Of a stretch of 31,495 nucleotides of DNA, positions 1 to 6,969 are shown one piece after another (the first letter of the stretch is position 1; every line of letters begins with the position of its first letter). Below the pieces are notes generated by a model. It saw nothing but the letters and a program-made list of their open reading frames with translations, made no database searches and was not told where the DNA came from. The position numbers and the translations under genes are program-made. Source of the DNA: JBOGOC01 sp050747525 (GTDB taxonomy: Bacteria > Acidobacteriota > Polarisedimenticolia > JACPZX01 > DASXTC01); the NCBI GenBank assembly GCA_050747525.1, contig JBOGOC010000113.1, positions 1 through 31,495 on the forward strand, written 5' to 3'.

Positions 1-111
1 CTTCGCGCACTGACCGGTTCCCTTGCAGAATGGGCAGGCTCTTAGCTGGCTTTCCGTAACTCTCCCTTCCCACCGGGGCTGCGGGAAGGCCTTCCACCTC
101 GGCCCATCCAT
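1..111 (-). CDS. Small CxxCxGxG zinc-finger protein, cut by the window edge
   Basis: The first 37 codons are visible: ATG at 111, preceded by GGGAG four bases upstream. Residues 26-35 read CPFCKGTGQC, a DnaJ-type cysteine-rich CxxCxGxG motif that normally binds zinc. The second copy at 6610-6857 shows what follows: a second CxxC knuckle, then CRACDGSGRCQLCSGSG and a short tail, so the whole protein should be about 80 residues. No J domain is present, so it is not DnaJ; a free-standing zinc ribbon is the best description and its partner is unknown. The C-terminus lies outside the window. The gene diverges from the recombinase tail at 150-227, an arrangement repeated at 6610-6969. Confidence 0.6.
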   Translation of the reverse strand, partial: MDGPRWKAFPQPRWEGRVTESQLRACPFCKGTGQCAK

Positions 112-165
112 TCTACTCCCGATTCAGCGGCGCGGGGCGGCTTTTCGTGAGGCATGCCTCGCCGG
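1..165. repeat. Long direct repeat, copy 1 (partner 6745-6914)
   Basis: Bases 1-165 match 6745-6914 with scattered substitutions and small indels. The repeat spans the 5' half of the zinc-protein gene, its ribosome site and the junction with a recombinase tail. It starts at the window edge, so copy 1 probably extends further left. The frame is open here but shifted by two bases in the other copy. Confidence 0.75.
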
Positions 166-227
166 TCACCTACACGCACCCGGCGGATGAGGAGCTTGCG
201 GCGGGGGTCAGGGACCTGCCGTGCTGA
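150..227 (+). pseudogene. Tyrosine recombinase 3'-end remnant, copy 1
   Basis: Translates as RHASPVT, YTHPADEELAAG, VRDLPC, stop. This is the end of a phage-type integrase: the H-(x)n-YTHP segment carries the catalytic Tyr that follows the last active-site His. A four-residue deletion relative to the copy at 913-999 removes the TTII stretch. Nothing recognisable as the rest of an integrase lies upstream; the divergent zinc-protein gene starts 39 bases away. Confidence 0.65.
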
Positions 228-304
228 GGAGCTCATCACTGAGCTTCTCAACGAGCAAGACCGCCTTCTACATGACTCGCCTGAGGAGTGACCAGAGCCC
301 TTTT

Positions 305-369
305 GCTCACGAATACACGCATCCGATGGACGAGCAGTTGGCGGCGGGTGGAGCGACTTCCCGTGGTAA
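305..369 (+). pseudogene. Tyrosine recombinase 3'-end remnant, copy 2
   Basis: GCTCAC, a short deletion, then a stretch reading YTHPMDEQLAAG aligns with the tails at 150-227 and 913-999. One missing base then shifts the frame, but DNA similarity runs through the old stop region (ACTTCCCGTGGTAA against ACTTGCCGTGCTGA). It ends 30 bases before the start of the 161-aa gene at 400. Confidence 0.55.
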
Positions 370-399
370 GCTGCCTTGTTCGCTTTCTGGAACCTCGCC

Positions 400-885
400 A
401 TGGACCCTCATCAAGTAGAGGTCATCGAAAGTCTCCTGAGAATCCAACACGGGCCGTCGGTGATGGAGATTCTTCGTATCCAGCAGCCAGATTGGGTGAT
501 GCTGCACTTTGAGTCCGTCAGTGGACCACCTCTTCCGTCACTTCGAGTCGCGCTCTACAAGACCGAGTTCAGGGATCTGCTGACTAGAATGGGAGAGTGT
601 TTGGCGATGGCCAAGAGCAGGATCGTGCGCATTCCTCAGGAGGGCCCGATTCCCAGCTTGGGGCATTTGGCCGCTCATCAGAGCTTTGGACTCTGCCTGA
701 ACCATGAGAATACCGGCATTCTTGGAACCAGCTATGACCTGAGAGAGGGGCAAAACGGAATCGGCCTCGACGTATGGCCGCTCCGCGGCCGAAACATGCC
801 CAACTTCACCTGGACGCCGGATGAAGGGGAGGCGTTCCTTGCCCGCCTTCACGAAGTAGAGAGAACACTCTTCCCCGTTCCTTGA
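400..885 (+). CDS. Hypothetical protein, 161 aa
   Basis: I do not recognise the family. The likely start is ATG 400 (MDPHQVEVIES); the open frame extends eight codons further upstream but no better ribosome site is seen there. The protein is soluble-looking, with no signal peptide or membrane segment. Its character (LRVALYKTEFRDLLTRMGE, then RIVRIPQEGPIPSLGHLA, then FTWTPDEGEAFLARLHEVE) suggests a mixed alpha/beta fold of the kind common in small immunity or effector-partner proteins, but that is only an impression. It sits between two recombinase 3'-end remnants (305-369 and 913-999), so it may be a captured gene. Codon use is normal for the window and the frame is intact. Confidence 0.6.
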   Translation: MDPHQVEVIESLLRIQHGPSVMEILRIQQPDWVMLHFESVSGPPLPSLRVALYKTEFRDLLTRMGECLAMAKSRIVRIPQEGPIPSLGHLAAHQSFGLCLNHENTGILGTSYDLREGQNGIGLDVWPLRGRNMPNFTWTPDEGEAFLARLHEVERTLFPVP

Positions 886-912
886 ACGCGAGAGCGATGA
901 TCAGCCTTCGCC

Positions 913-999
913 CGCCACGCCTCGCCGCTCACCACGATCATCTACACGCATCCGGCGGATGAGGAGTTGGCGGCGGGGGTCAGGGACTTGCCGTGCTGA
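913..999 (+). pseudogene. Tyrosine recombinase 3'-end remnant, copy 3 (most complete)
   Basis: Reads RHASPLTTIIYTHPADE, then ELAAGVRDLPC and a TGA stop. In phage-type integrases this segment follows the final active-site His and contains the nucleophilic Tyr. Codons upstream (SAFA) no longer look like an integrase. From about 941 to the stop the DNA is nearly identical to copy 1. It lies 97 bases before the secreted peptide gene at 1096. Confidence 0.7.
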
Positions 1000-1072
1000 A
1001 TCATCAGTCGGCCACGACGACCGCAGCCGTCTGAAGACCTCTTGACGCCCGCCCGGGTTTCGTAAGAGGATT

Positions 1073-1094
1073 GGTCACTCCTGAGGAGGTGACC
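1073..1094 (+). promoter_or_regulatory. Hairpin covering the ribosome binding site of the 1096 gene
   Basis: GGTCAC-TCC-TGA-GGA-G-GTGACC forms a nine-pair stem with a three-base loop and one bulged G. The right arm contains the AGGAGG ribosome site of the gene starting at 1096, so folding would block translation initiation. Regulation by this hairpin is inference. Confidence 0.45.
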
Positions 1095-1095
1095 T

Positions 1096-1335
1096 ATGCG
1101 AAGATTCACGGGAGCCGTCGTCCTACTCGCACTCGCCGTTGCCATGTCGCTCGTCGCATCGCCTGATGGGACGGAGGCCGGACAGCCAGCCTCCCCGGCA
1201 ATCGAAGTCGGAGCTTGTGGACTTACCGCGCCGGCCCTTGGCACGACAGCCGCACGGCCCTGCATCATCAGGTGCTCTGACCTGACTGGGTGTCAGCGCT
1301 GCTGCGTGATCAAGGGTGGCTGGGTCTGCACCTGA
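1096..1335 (+). CDS. Secreted cysteine-rich peptide precursor, 79 aa
   Basis: ATG 1096 follows AGGAGGTGACCT. Residues 1-29 are a classic signal peptide (MRRF, then a hydrophobic core, cleavage probably after the TEA of the SPDGTEAG segment). The mature part is about 50 residues with seven cysteines, six of them in the last 39 residues including an adjacent CC pair, which suggests a disulfide-stabilised knot. No family is recognised. It is convergent with another secreted Cys-rich peptide gene (1351-1692) only 15 bases away. Possibilities include a secreted bacteriocin-like or structural peptide; no modification enzyme gene is nearby to support a RiPP. Confidence 0.65.
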   Translation: MRRFTGAVVLLALAVAMSLVASPDGTEAGQPASPAIEVGACGLTAPALGTTAARPCIIRCSDLTGCQRCCVIKGGWVCT

Positions 1336-1350
1336 GCGACGAGGGTTGCG

Positions 1351-1692
1351 TCAGCAGCATGTGATGAACGGCCTGCAGGCTGCCCCGCCGCAATCTGCAC
1401 TCGATCTGCAAGGTGCACCGCAACTGCACTGACAGTATCCGCGACCGGGCGGCTTCCTATCGGCATCGGCCGCCGGTGGAGCTGTCTCACAACTCTGGGT
1501 GCAGACACCATCGGGGGAAATCGCCTGCTGCCCACACGACGCTGCTGCATCGGTCGTCGAAGCCGTTTGCAGCGACATTTCCTCGCCAACCGGGACGGTC
1601 CCGGCGGCCGCTCCGATCAGGAGCACGCTGGACACCGCCGCACCGGCGATAATCAATCCCAAAGCGGTCTTTGAGTGCCGATACGCCATCAT
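1351..1692 (-). CDS. Secreted cysteine-rich protein precursor, 113 aa
   Basis: The start ATG at 1692 has AAGGAGGAG about seven bases upstream on the minus strand. A signal peptide is clear (MMAYRHSKTALGLII, then a hydrophobic stretch ending near AAAG at residues 28-31). The mature part has eleven cysteines; the last 27 residues alone hold eight, in the order CQCSC, C, C, C, CC. An acidic/alanine-rich linker lies between. No family is recognised. It is convergent with the 1096 gene, and both encode exported Cys-dense peptides, so they may form a functional pair. Confidence 0.65.
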   Translation of the reverse strand: MMAYRHSKTALGLIIAGAAVSSVLLIGAAAGTVPVGEEMSLQTASTTDAAASCGQQAISPDGVCTQSCETAPPAADADRKPPGRGYCQCSCGAPCRSSADCGGAACRPFITCC

Positions 1693-1813
1693 GGCTGTCT
1701 CCTCCTTGGCTTCCAGTATCGCGCCAGTTTCAAGGCCCGAAGATCGGGAAGCATCATCTCATGGTTGGTCGTCACCGCGCAATCGTTGAAACCGTCAACG
1801 CACACGCCTAGGT

Positions 1814-2241
1814 TCATGGGTGGGCGCCTGGGATGCGAGTCACTTGGATAGCAGGGTGCACCATGGCCTTGAGGAGGATCTGGACGTCGGCATTCGTGTC
1901 GATGGTCCACAGCAGATCCTCGTGGGCCACCCGCTTCCTGAACCCCGCCTAGCGCCCAGCATCCTGGCGACCTCCTGGTAGTCCTCGTCGGCGCCCTACA
2001 TGGTGAAGATGACGGCAGCCGGGTCGATGGCAAGGATTGTGCGCACCGTCTCGATGCCGTCCTTCTCGGGCATGATGATGTCCACGATGACCAACGCCGG
2101 CCGGTGCTCGCGGTACAGGCGCCCGCCCTCGCGGCCGTCGGGGGCCTCGAGGACGCCGTATCCCTCGGATTCGAGGGCCAGGCGGAGGACCTCGCGGACG
2201 TGGCGAGAGTCGTCGATGATGAGGATGGTCTCAACACTCAC
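1814..2241 (-). pseudogene. Response regulator receiver (CheY-like), broken by a stop and a frameshift
   Basis: GTG start at 2241 overlaps the stop of the upstream gene (GTGA), a translational-coupling arrangement. The first 81 residues are a good receiver domain: acidic DD pair at 10-11, phospho-acceptor Asp in VIVDIIMPEKDG near 53, and the T/S-region strand ending VIFTM. Then comes TAG at 1998-1996, where a one-base change from TCG (the usual MSG turn) would restore the frame. After it GADEDYQEVARMLGARR continues, a one-base shift near 1945 follows, and GFRKRVAHEDLLW with the conserved Lys resumes up to TGA at 1814. The full domain is therefore present in DNA but cannot be made without recoding. 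No output domain is seen. Confidence 0.75.
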
Positions 2242-2975
2242 GGTTGAGAGGGCTCAGCCACCGTATGCGCTCCAGGGGGCTCGGATTTCGGAACTCGCAT
2301 CGGCCTCTTGAATCGCAACCTACCGCCGGCATCGTAGATGTGAATGCCTGGCTCGTTGTTTGTACCGTACAGGTGGATCAGGGTCTGCGCTTCTGTCCCC
2401 TTTAGAAGAATTGCGGGGCCAATATCAAACGCGTACTGACCGACTTGAGGCACCTCGTTTGCGTCCCGTAGAATCAAATGGGAACCTGTCTGAGTGACGC
2501 CAAGCCCGATCCGTTGGGCATGATTTGGATCGAAGACGAGTAGGCCATTCCCACCGGTTGTGGATGCAAGCAGCAGCTTCTGAACGCCACGGTCATCGGA
2601 CATGTCTAGGGACGTGCCGTCATGATCCGCCACTCCGAAATACGCCCTTTCTGTCCCATGAGCATCATACATGCGCATCCAAGGTCCACCATCGCTCGCC
2701 TGCGATAGAAACCTCTCCGTTGCTGCAGCATCCAGAAGCTTGAACCGAGGTTCGCCGCCTAGGACTTCGAGCACCGCTCTGGTATTGCCTGCATCGTCGC
2801 TAAGCACAAAGCGCTCGGCCTCTACAACTCTAGGACCAGCTGGTCCTGCACCAAGCAACAGCAGCAGAAGGAATACACAGCAACTGACTGCTAGGAGCAG
2901 GCTGGTGCGTCGCTCTCTGCGCTCTAAGGCCGTGATCCGGGCGGCCATTTCCTGCGGTTCTAAGGCGGTGCTCAT
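2238..2975 (-). CDS. Membrane-anchored beta-repeat protein, 245 aa
   Basis: ATG at 2975. The N-terminus (EMAARITALERRERR) looks like a short coiled coil, followed by one membrane helix at about 25-47 with a leucine run. The rest is predicted outside the membrane and made of short repeated strands with aspartate-rich turns: RFVLSDDAGNTRAVLEVL, MRMYDAHGTERAYFGV, LDMSDDRGVQKLLLAS, LIHLYGTNNEPGIHIYDAGG. Repeats of this kind are common in uncharacterised bacterial surface proteins. The stop overlaps the GTG of the response regulator. A 24-base near repeat of the regulator 5' end lies just upstream (3002-3025), so this gene appears to have been inserted into, or duplicated with, a regulator gene. 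Confidence 0.7.
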   Translation of the reverse strand: MSTALEPQEMAARITALERRERRTSLLLAVSCCVFLLLLLLGAGPAGPRVVEAERFVLSDDAGNTRAVLEVLGGEPRFKLLDAAATERFLSQASDGGPWMRMYDAHGTERAYFGVADHDGTSLDMSDDRGVQKLLLASTTGGNGLLVFDPNHAQRIGLGVTQTGSHLILRDANEVPQVGQYAFDIGPAILLKGTEAQTLIHLYGTNNEPGIHIYDAGGRLRFKRPMRVPKSEPPGAHTVAEPSQP

Positions 2976-3001
2976 GCTTGAGCGCTCCGTGATATAAGGC
3001 T

Positions 3002-3027
3002 GAGTCGTCGATGAGGAGGATGGTCAT
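3002..3027 (-). pseudogene. Start of a second response regulator gene (MTILLIDDS), interrupted
   Basis: From ATG 3027 the minus strand reads MTILLIDDS and then loses receiver similarity. Bases 3002-3025 match 2207-2230, the same region of the regulator downstream, with three mismatches. It follows the stop of the 41-aa peptide gene by 15 bases. I read it as the 5' end left when the 2238-2975 gene was placed here. Confidence 0.5.
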
Positions 3028-3042
3028 GTCAGGACGCCGATA

Positions 3043-3168
3043 CTACCACGGCCCTCCAGCGGGACAGCCCTCGAGAAGCCAGCCGACGAGCATCACGAAG
3101 GCGATGATGAGGGCAAGGGCCGCCGTGGTGGCGAACGGACTCCATCTGTAGTCGCGGACGAAGGGCAT
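3043..3168 (-). CDS. Single-span membrane peptide, 41 aa
   Basis: ATG at 3168, stop TAG at 3043-3045. It begins only eight bases after the stop of the upstream exported-protein gene, with AGGA about seven bases before the ATG. The peptide reads MPFVRDYRWSPF, then a hydrophobic helix at about 13-32 (TTAALALIIAFVMLVGWLL), then a short Gly/Pro tail with one Cys. The basic-aromatic N-terminus and single helix are typical of small inner-membrane proteins. Function unknown; it probably shares a transcript with 3177-4031. Confidence 0.55.
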   Translation of the reverse strand: MPFVRDYRWSPFATTAALALIIAFVMLVGWLLEGCPAGGPW

Positions 3169-3176
3169 CGTGGGTC

Positions 3177-4031
3177 CTATGGGCAGCCTGGCAGCACCGC
3201 CCCAATCCTCCCCTGCAGCTGCCCGCCCATGCTACTACGGCCCGCTCGGATCTGAGCCCCGTGCCGGACGGCTGCCAGGTAGTACCTGCCGCCGCCCACG
3301 CCAGGGTCCGGCAGGGTGTCGGCCACGGTGAGCTGTTCGCCAGGGGCCGGAGGCCGTCCCGCCGGCACGGTGCACTGGAGCGGTGACGCCTGCGAGAGGT
3401 CGGACACGCTGGCTAGGTCGCCGGCGTAAACCGAGAAGGAGTCGGCGCCCGGCAGCCCCTCCGGCCGCACCGGCACGTTGAACGACAGCGTCGAGGGCGG
3501 CTGGTACGAGAGGATGATGTCGAGGAGAGTGGGGAAGCCACCCCGAATCGCTATGAAATGGCGTGTTCCACCATCATCACAATCGGGTTGACTATCGGCA
3601 AATGCCTCAAACTGCACGTACATTACGCCATTAACGGCATCCCACACCGCGCCGGTGATGTCAGGCTCAAGGTAGCAGCTAGCCGTGCAAATGCTGCGGA
3701 GACCTCCAAGGTATTCGGCGGATCCGCTTGAGGCCGAGCGGCCAACACCATATCTGACGCGTGTGAATTTACCGGGCGCTGCGGGGCATGGTTCTGGTGA
3801 CTCAGGAGGAGGTTGAGTGTAAAAGTTGACCAAGAAACCCAATGTATCTACAAACACCGACTCTTCTGCACTCGGGTCACTTGGTATGACCGAGGTCTCG
3901 TCTGTTGCAAAGATACCAGGGACTCCAGCTACGAAGAAATCCGACCCTCGAGGGGCAACAAGTAGTTGGCCCGATGCGGCGTCCCAGAGGCAACACATCA
4001 CAAGCGTCCATGTGTAGGCGAACTTGCTCAC
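3177..4031 (-). CDS. Exported protein with an Fn3-like C-terminal domain, 284 aa
   Basis: I place the start at GTG 4031 (VSKFAYTW), with GGAAAG four bases upstream, because it opens a signal peptide ending near DAASG. The open frame runs 39 codons further upstream with Arg/Pro-rich noise. The N-terminal half contains VPGIFATDETSVIPSD and four cysteines. The C-terminal 110 residues look like a fibronectin-III or Ig-like sandwich (LSYQPPSTLSFNVPV, GADSFSVYAGDL, GGGRYYLAAVRHG) ending GCP. This C-terminal module also occurs as fragments at 4263-4560 and 14245-14445. It is probably a surface or secreted protein, possibly in a transcript with the 41-aa peptide. No enzymatic motif is seen. Confidence 0.65.
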   Translation of the reverse strand: MSKFAYTWTLVMCCLWDAASGQLLVAPRGSDFFVAGVPGIFATDETSVIPSDPSAEESVFVDTLGFLVNFYTQPPPESPEPCPAAPGKFTRVRYGVGRSASSGSAEYLGGLRSICTASCYLEPDITGAVWDAVNGVMYVQFEAFADSQPDCDDGGTRHFIAIRGGFPTLLDIILSYQPPSTLSFNVPVRPEGLPGADSFSVYAGDLASVSDLSQASPLQCTVPAGRPPAPGEQLTVADTLPDPGVGGGRYYLAAVRHGAQIRAGRSSMGGQLQGRIGAVLPGCP

Positions 4032-4262
4032 ATTTCTTTCCAATACGGTCCGCGTTGGCGGTCCACGGGTACCTCCATGAGGGTAACTCGGGCTTCGTAC
4101 CTTCTGTGAGAGCTGCCTACGGGTAGGACGTCGGCGTCCCTCCCGCACTCACCCCGTGCTACTACACTCGCCGCATGTGAGTGCCGTGACGACCGAGAGG
4201 GCTGGTGCGCTGGCGGGGGATGGCTCGCAGAATCCACCGAACATCGCTGCCTCTCCCCGGAG

Positions 4263-4560
4263 CTACGGACACCCCGTCAAGACCGCTGCATTCCTCCCCT
4301 GCAGCTGGCCGCCCATGCTACTACGGCCAGCCCGGACCTGAGCCCGTGTCGCACCGCCGCCAAGTAATACCTGCCGCCGCCGATCGCCCGGTCCGGCAGA
4401 GTGTCCGCCACCGTCAGCTGCTAGCCCGGAACCGGTGGCCGCCCGGTCGGCACGGTGCACTGTAGCGGCGACGCCTGGGAGAGGTCGGACACGGTAGCCA
4501 GGTCGCCGGCGTAGAGGGCGAAGCTGTCGGCGCCGGGCAGGCCCTCGGGGCGGACGGGGG
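4263..4560 (-). pseudogene. Orphan copy of the C-terminal Fn3-like module of the 3177-4031 protein
   Basis: On the minus strand VRPEGLPGADSF, LYAGDLATVSDLSQASPLQC and GRPPVPG match the last third of the neighbouring protein. An in-frame TAG replaces the GAG of GEQL, QLTVADTLPD and GGGRYYLAAVRHG follow, and a frameshift then leads to the conserved GCP end in another frame. Nothing resembling the N-terminal half of the parent is present. Confidence 0.75.
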
Positions 4561-4625
4561 GTGGCCCTCCCGACACGCTCGGTCGATGGCCTACATGCCG
4601 GCGATGCGACCTCGCCAGCGAGAAG

Positions 4626-5570
4626 CTACGGGCACACCACAGCAATCTTCTTGGGCAGACAGGCTAGTAGCCCTTGCGGACGCTCCGATCCATCGCTTCG
4701 GTGTCCGTACGAACCTTCCAGCAGCGCGTTATGCGGTACGACTATGTAGTACGTATCGCCCGTCGCCGGCGTGAACGTACTTGTCGTCGCGCCTCCAGTA
4801 GTGCAGATTCTCGCCGTGTGGCTGTAATACGTGCCTATAGTCCCCTCGTAGATCTCATAGTCGTTGTCACTTGCGGAGCAGGAGGCACTCCATGCGAGCG
4901 TGATCTGTCCACCTGCCGCGGGGGCGGCCGTGAGGGGTATCTCACCTGCCGTGTCACCATCGGGCACAGAACCAGAGGCAGGCGCACAGATCGTATCGAT
5001 AACCACCTGGTCGATGTATGCGACACCACTTCCGGCGTTGGGGCCGAGCTCGACCTTCTCAATCGGGCCACATTGCGGGGACTGCCAGACGCTTAGCAAG
5101 TGAGCCCAACCATCACCCAACTCCTCGATTTCCTCATTAACAAGAGCGAAGGGCGGTCCACCTCCCACATGTGTCACCATCACGTTAGGTGACCCGGATA
5201 CGAAGTGGTAGGTCACCTGTATCCACACTTGCTTTTCTTCTTGCGCGACCTTGTTCGGAACGAACAAGGTGAGCAGGCCATTGGCCAGCAACTGCCATAC
5301 ACCAACCCGGCCCTGGAAGATATTTCTCCATTCCGCCATACCGCCGACCTCCATTCCGGGCTGGCCAAAGGGGTTATTGGAAGCGTCAGGGGCGGGTCCG
5401 CCGGGGTTAATCGGGGGAAAGTGCCAATGTTGGAAGGTTGTATTCGCTGCCCCGCGCCACGCTGGCGGGGCAAGATCGTCGGCGAAGGCCTGGGACGATA
5501 GGAGGACAACTGCCAACAGGATACACGTCTTGTAGCGGCTCTCGGTAATCGCATGAATTCGTTTCCGCAT
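4626..5570 (-). CDS. Exported protein with C-terminal beta-sandwich module, 314 aa
   Basis: ATG at 5570 (MRKRIHAITES) is preceded by GGAGAGGTCACA and opens a signal peptide (core ILLAVVLLSSQ, cleavage after AFA); the 50 upstream codons of open frame are not needed. The mature N-terminus (PPAWRGAANTTFQHWHF, then ASNNPFGQPG) resembles exported proteins of unknown role often sorted by PEP-CTERM-like systems, but no PEP-CTERM anchor is present. A jelly-roll-like region is followed by an Fn3-like module (ITLAWSAS, DNDYEIYEGTIG, TYYIVVPHN) ending VCP. That last module is copied alone at 5684-5936. Function unknown; surface binding is the likeliest role. Confidence 0.65.
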   Translation of the reverse strand: MRKRIHAITESRYKTCILLAVVLLSSQAFADDLAPPAWRGAANTTFQHWHFPPINPGGPAPDASNNPFGQPGMEVGGMAEWRNIFQGRVGVWQLLANGLLTLFVPNKVAQEEKQVWIQVTYHFVSGSPNVMVTHVGGGPPFALVNEEIEELGDGWAHLLSVWQSPQCGPIEKVELGPNAGSGVAYIDQVVIDTICAPASGSVPDGDTAGEIPLTAAPAAGGQITLAWSASCSASDNDYEIYEGTIGTYYSHTARICTTGGATTSTFTPATGDTYYIVVPHNALLEGSYGHRSDGSERPQGLLACLPKKIAVVCP

Positions 5571-5683
5571 TGTGACCTCTCCCCTTACACATGCCGTGCT
5601 CGACCCGCGGGTGCTTCGATCCTGTGTCGACTGCCGGGCAGGAGATGTCCTGGCAGCACGTCGTAATGGTGTCGGGTGATTCC

Positions 5684-5936
5684 TTACGGGCACACCGCTG
5701 CAATCTCTTGCGGCAAGCACGGTACAGTCCCTTGCGGGTGTTCGACTCCATTGCTTAGGTGACCGTAGGACCCTTCGCGAAATCCGTTCTGCGGCACAAT
5801 CAAGTAGTAAGAACTGGCTGCTGCTGGCGTGAACGTGAGTGTCGTGGCGCCTCCCGTGCTGCAGACTTTCGCCGTGTGGCTGTAATACGTGCCTATAGTC
5901 CCCTCGTAGATCTCATAGTCGTTGTCACTTGCGTCG
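5684..5936 (-). pseudogene. Orphan copy of the C-terminal module of the 4626-5570 protein
   Basis: Reads SDNDYEIYEGTIGTYYSHTA, then SSYYLIVPQNGFREGSYGH and an end at AAVCP, close to the last 80 residues of the next gene. Similarity begins abruptly near 5936; the codons before it (KSGSKVSITDA) do not match the parent and no signal peptide is present. The frame is open, so a short product is not excluded, but there is no good ribosome site. Confidence 0.7.
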
Positions 5937-6388
5937 GTGATGGACACCTTCGAACCCGACTTCAACATCGTCACACCGTGACCGCGGTCGTGGTCGTTCG
6001 GGTGGACCGTGGACTCTTCGTCGAACAGACGACGATGGCAACCACTGAGAGTCCCGCATCCGCTCAGAAAGGCGCCCCGCTGAAAGGGCATTTTCATCCC
6101 AAGGGCAATGCAGCAGAGGGCGGCACACCCAATGAGGCAAGCCCGGCTTCGTGTGAGGTTGAACGCTCTGAATGCTTCGTCGCATCACCTGGCAGGGGAC
6201 AGGAGGTAAAGTGAAGATCCGCTTGGTGACACAAGTCACCGTTCAGAGTCAGGGGCCTGCTCTGTTGATGGTACGATGGGCACCGTCTTGCTCTGGGGAT
6301 TCCCCGCATCCCCTTCCTCGCACGAACAGCACCTTGATCCGCCGCTGGGCACAGCGTGAGACACACCCGTCGCACGGAGAGGGTCGAT
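5937..6388. other. Stretch with no convincing gene; one possible short ORF
   Basis: No family is recognised in any frame. The one point of note is AGGAGGTAAA directly before a GTG at 6211. This opens a frame (MKIRLVTQVTVQSQG) that passes through a perfect six-pair hairpin (6225-6240) and runs to 6486, but its later part is the Arg/Pro-rich kind expected of a shadow frame of the 6389 gene. Confidence 0.4.
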
Positions 6389-6568
6389 GTGTACACGCGT
6401 CGGCGCGGCGTGCGTGGCGAGCCCTTCCGCTTTATCCTGTCAGAGAAGCCAGTCGATGGGGAAGACGCCCTCATAGTGGCGCGTGAGACCGTCCGAGAGC
6501 TCCAGCGCGAATTCCCCGACTACCAGTACCTGCTCGTGATCGTGCGGTGGGTTCAGGGCAAAGGGTGA
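6389..6568 (+). CDS. Hypothetical protein, 59 aa
   Basis: I choose GTG 6389 because GGAGAGG lies six bases upstream; an alternative GTG at 6356 has no ribosome site. The product begins VYTRRRGVRGEPFRF and continues ILSEKPVDGEDALIVARETV, RELQREFPDYQYLLVIVRW. The amphipathic, balanced composition looks coding, and the strand-helix-strand pattern suggests a small alpha/beta domain. No family recognised. It is followed by the broken zinc-protein gene on the opposite strand. Confidence 0.5.
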   Translation: MYTRRRGVRGEPFRFILSEKPVDGEDALIVARETVRELQREFPDYQYLLVIVRWVQGKG

Positions 6569-6609
6569 TGGCGTTCGGCGGATGGGCTGCCCTGTAGGGA
6601 CCATCGTAG

Positions 6610-6857
6610 TCAGGCCCCGGCGGTGAGCTTGCCACTACCCGAGCACAGTTGGCACCGCCCACTCCCATCGCAGGCCCGGCACGCGCGGAGTCCCTCAAAT
6701 TGAAACCACCGGCGGCGGATGGGACGAATCCCCGAGCCATTGCACTTCGCGCACTGGCCGGTTCCCTTGCAGAACGGGCAGGCTCTTGGCTGGCCTTCCG
6801 TAACTCTCCCTTCCCACCGCGGCTGCGGGAAGGTTCCCTCCTCCTCGGTCTATCCAT
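6610..6857 (-). pseudogene. Second copy of the CxxCxGxG zinc-protein gene, frameshifted near its start
   Basis: The ribosome site GGGAG and the ATG at 6857 are conserved with copy 1. Two extra bases in the AGGAGGAGGG run put the rest out of frame, and the correct frame has a TAG just before ACC-GAG-GAG with no start codon after it. In that frame the remainder is perfect: CPFCKGTGQCAKCNGSG, a spacer (IRPIRRRWFQFEGLRA), then CRACDGSGRCQLCSGSG and KLTAGA before TGA at 6610. Four CxxC pairs make a DnaJ-like double zinc centre. Either the copy is dead or the window has a sequencing error in the GA-rich run. Confidence 0.7.
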
Positions 6858-6914
6858 TCTACTCCCGAATCAGCTGCGCGGCGCGGCCTTTTTGCAGGCA
6901 TTCTCGCCCGTGAC
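6745..6914. repeat. Long direct repeat, copy 2 (partner 1-165)
   Basis: Same stretch as 1-165: the zinc-protein 5' half, its ribosome site and the junction to a recombinase tail. The two copies are about 6.7 kb apart in the same orientation, so recombination between them would remove everything from the 161-aa gene to the 59-aa gene. Confidence 0.75.
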
Positions 6915-6969
6915 GGTGGTGTGTACATGCCCAGATAATCTGTCACTCGGCGATAGCGAGACTGAATAG
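6895..6969 (+). pseudogene. Tyrosine recombinase 3'-end remnant, copy 4 (most decayed)
   Basis: The frame reads FSPVTVVCTCPDN, LSLGDSETE, stop. Aligned with copies 1 and 3 this is the HASPVTTVxYTHPxD tail with His, Tyr and His replaced by Phe, Cys and Cys. It keeps its place beside the zinc-protein gene exactly as in copy 1. Identification rests on position as much as on sequence. Confidence 0.4.
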
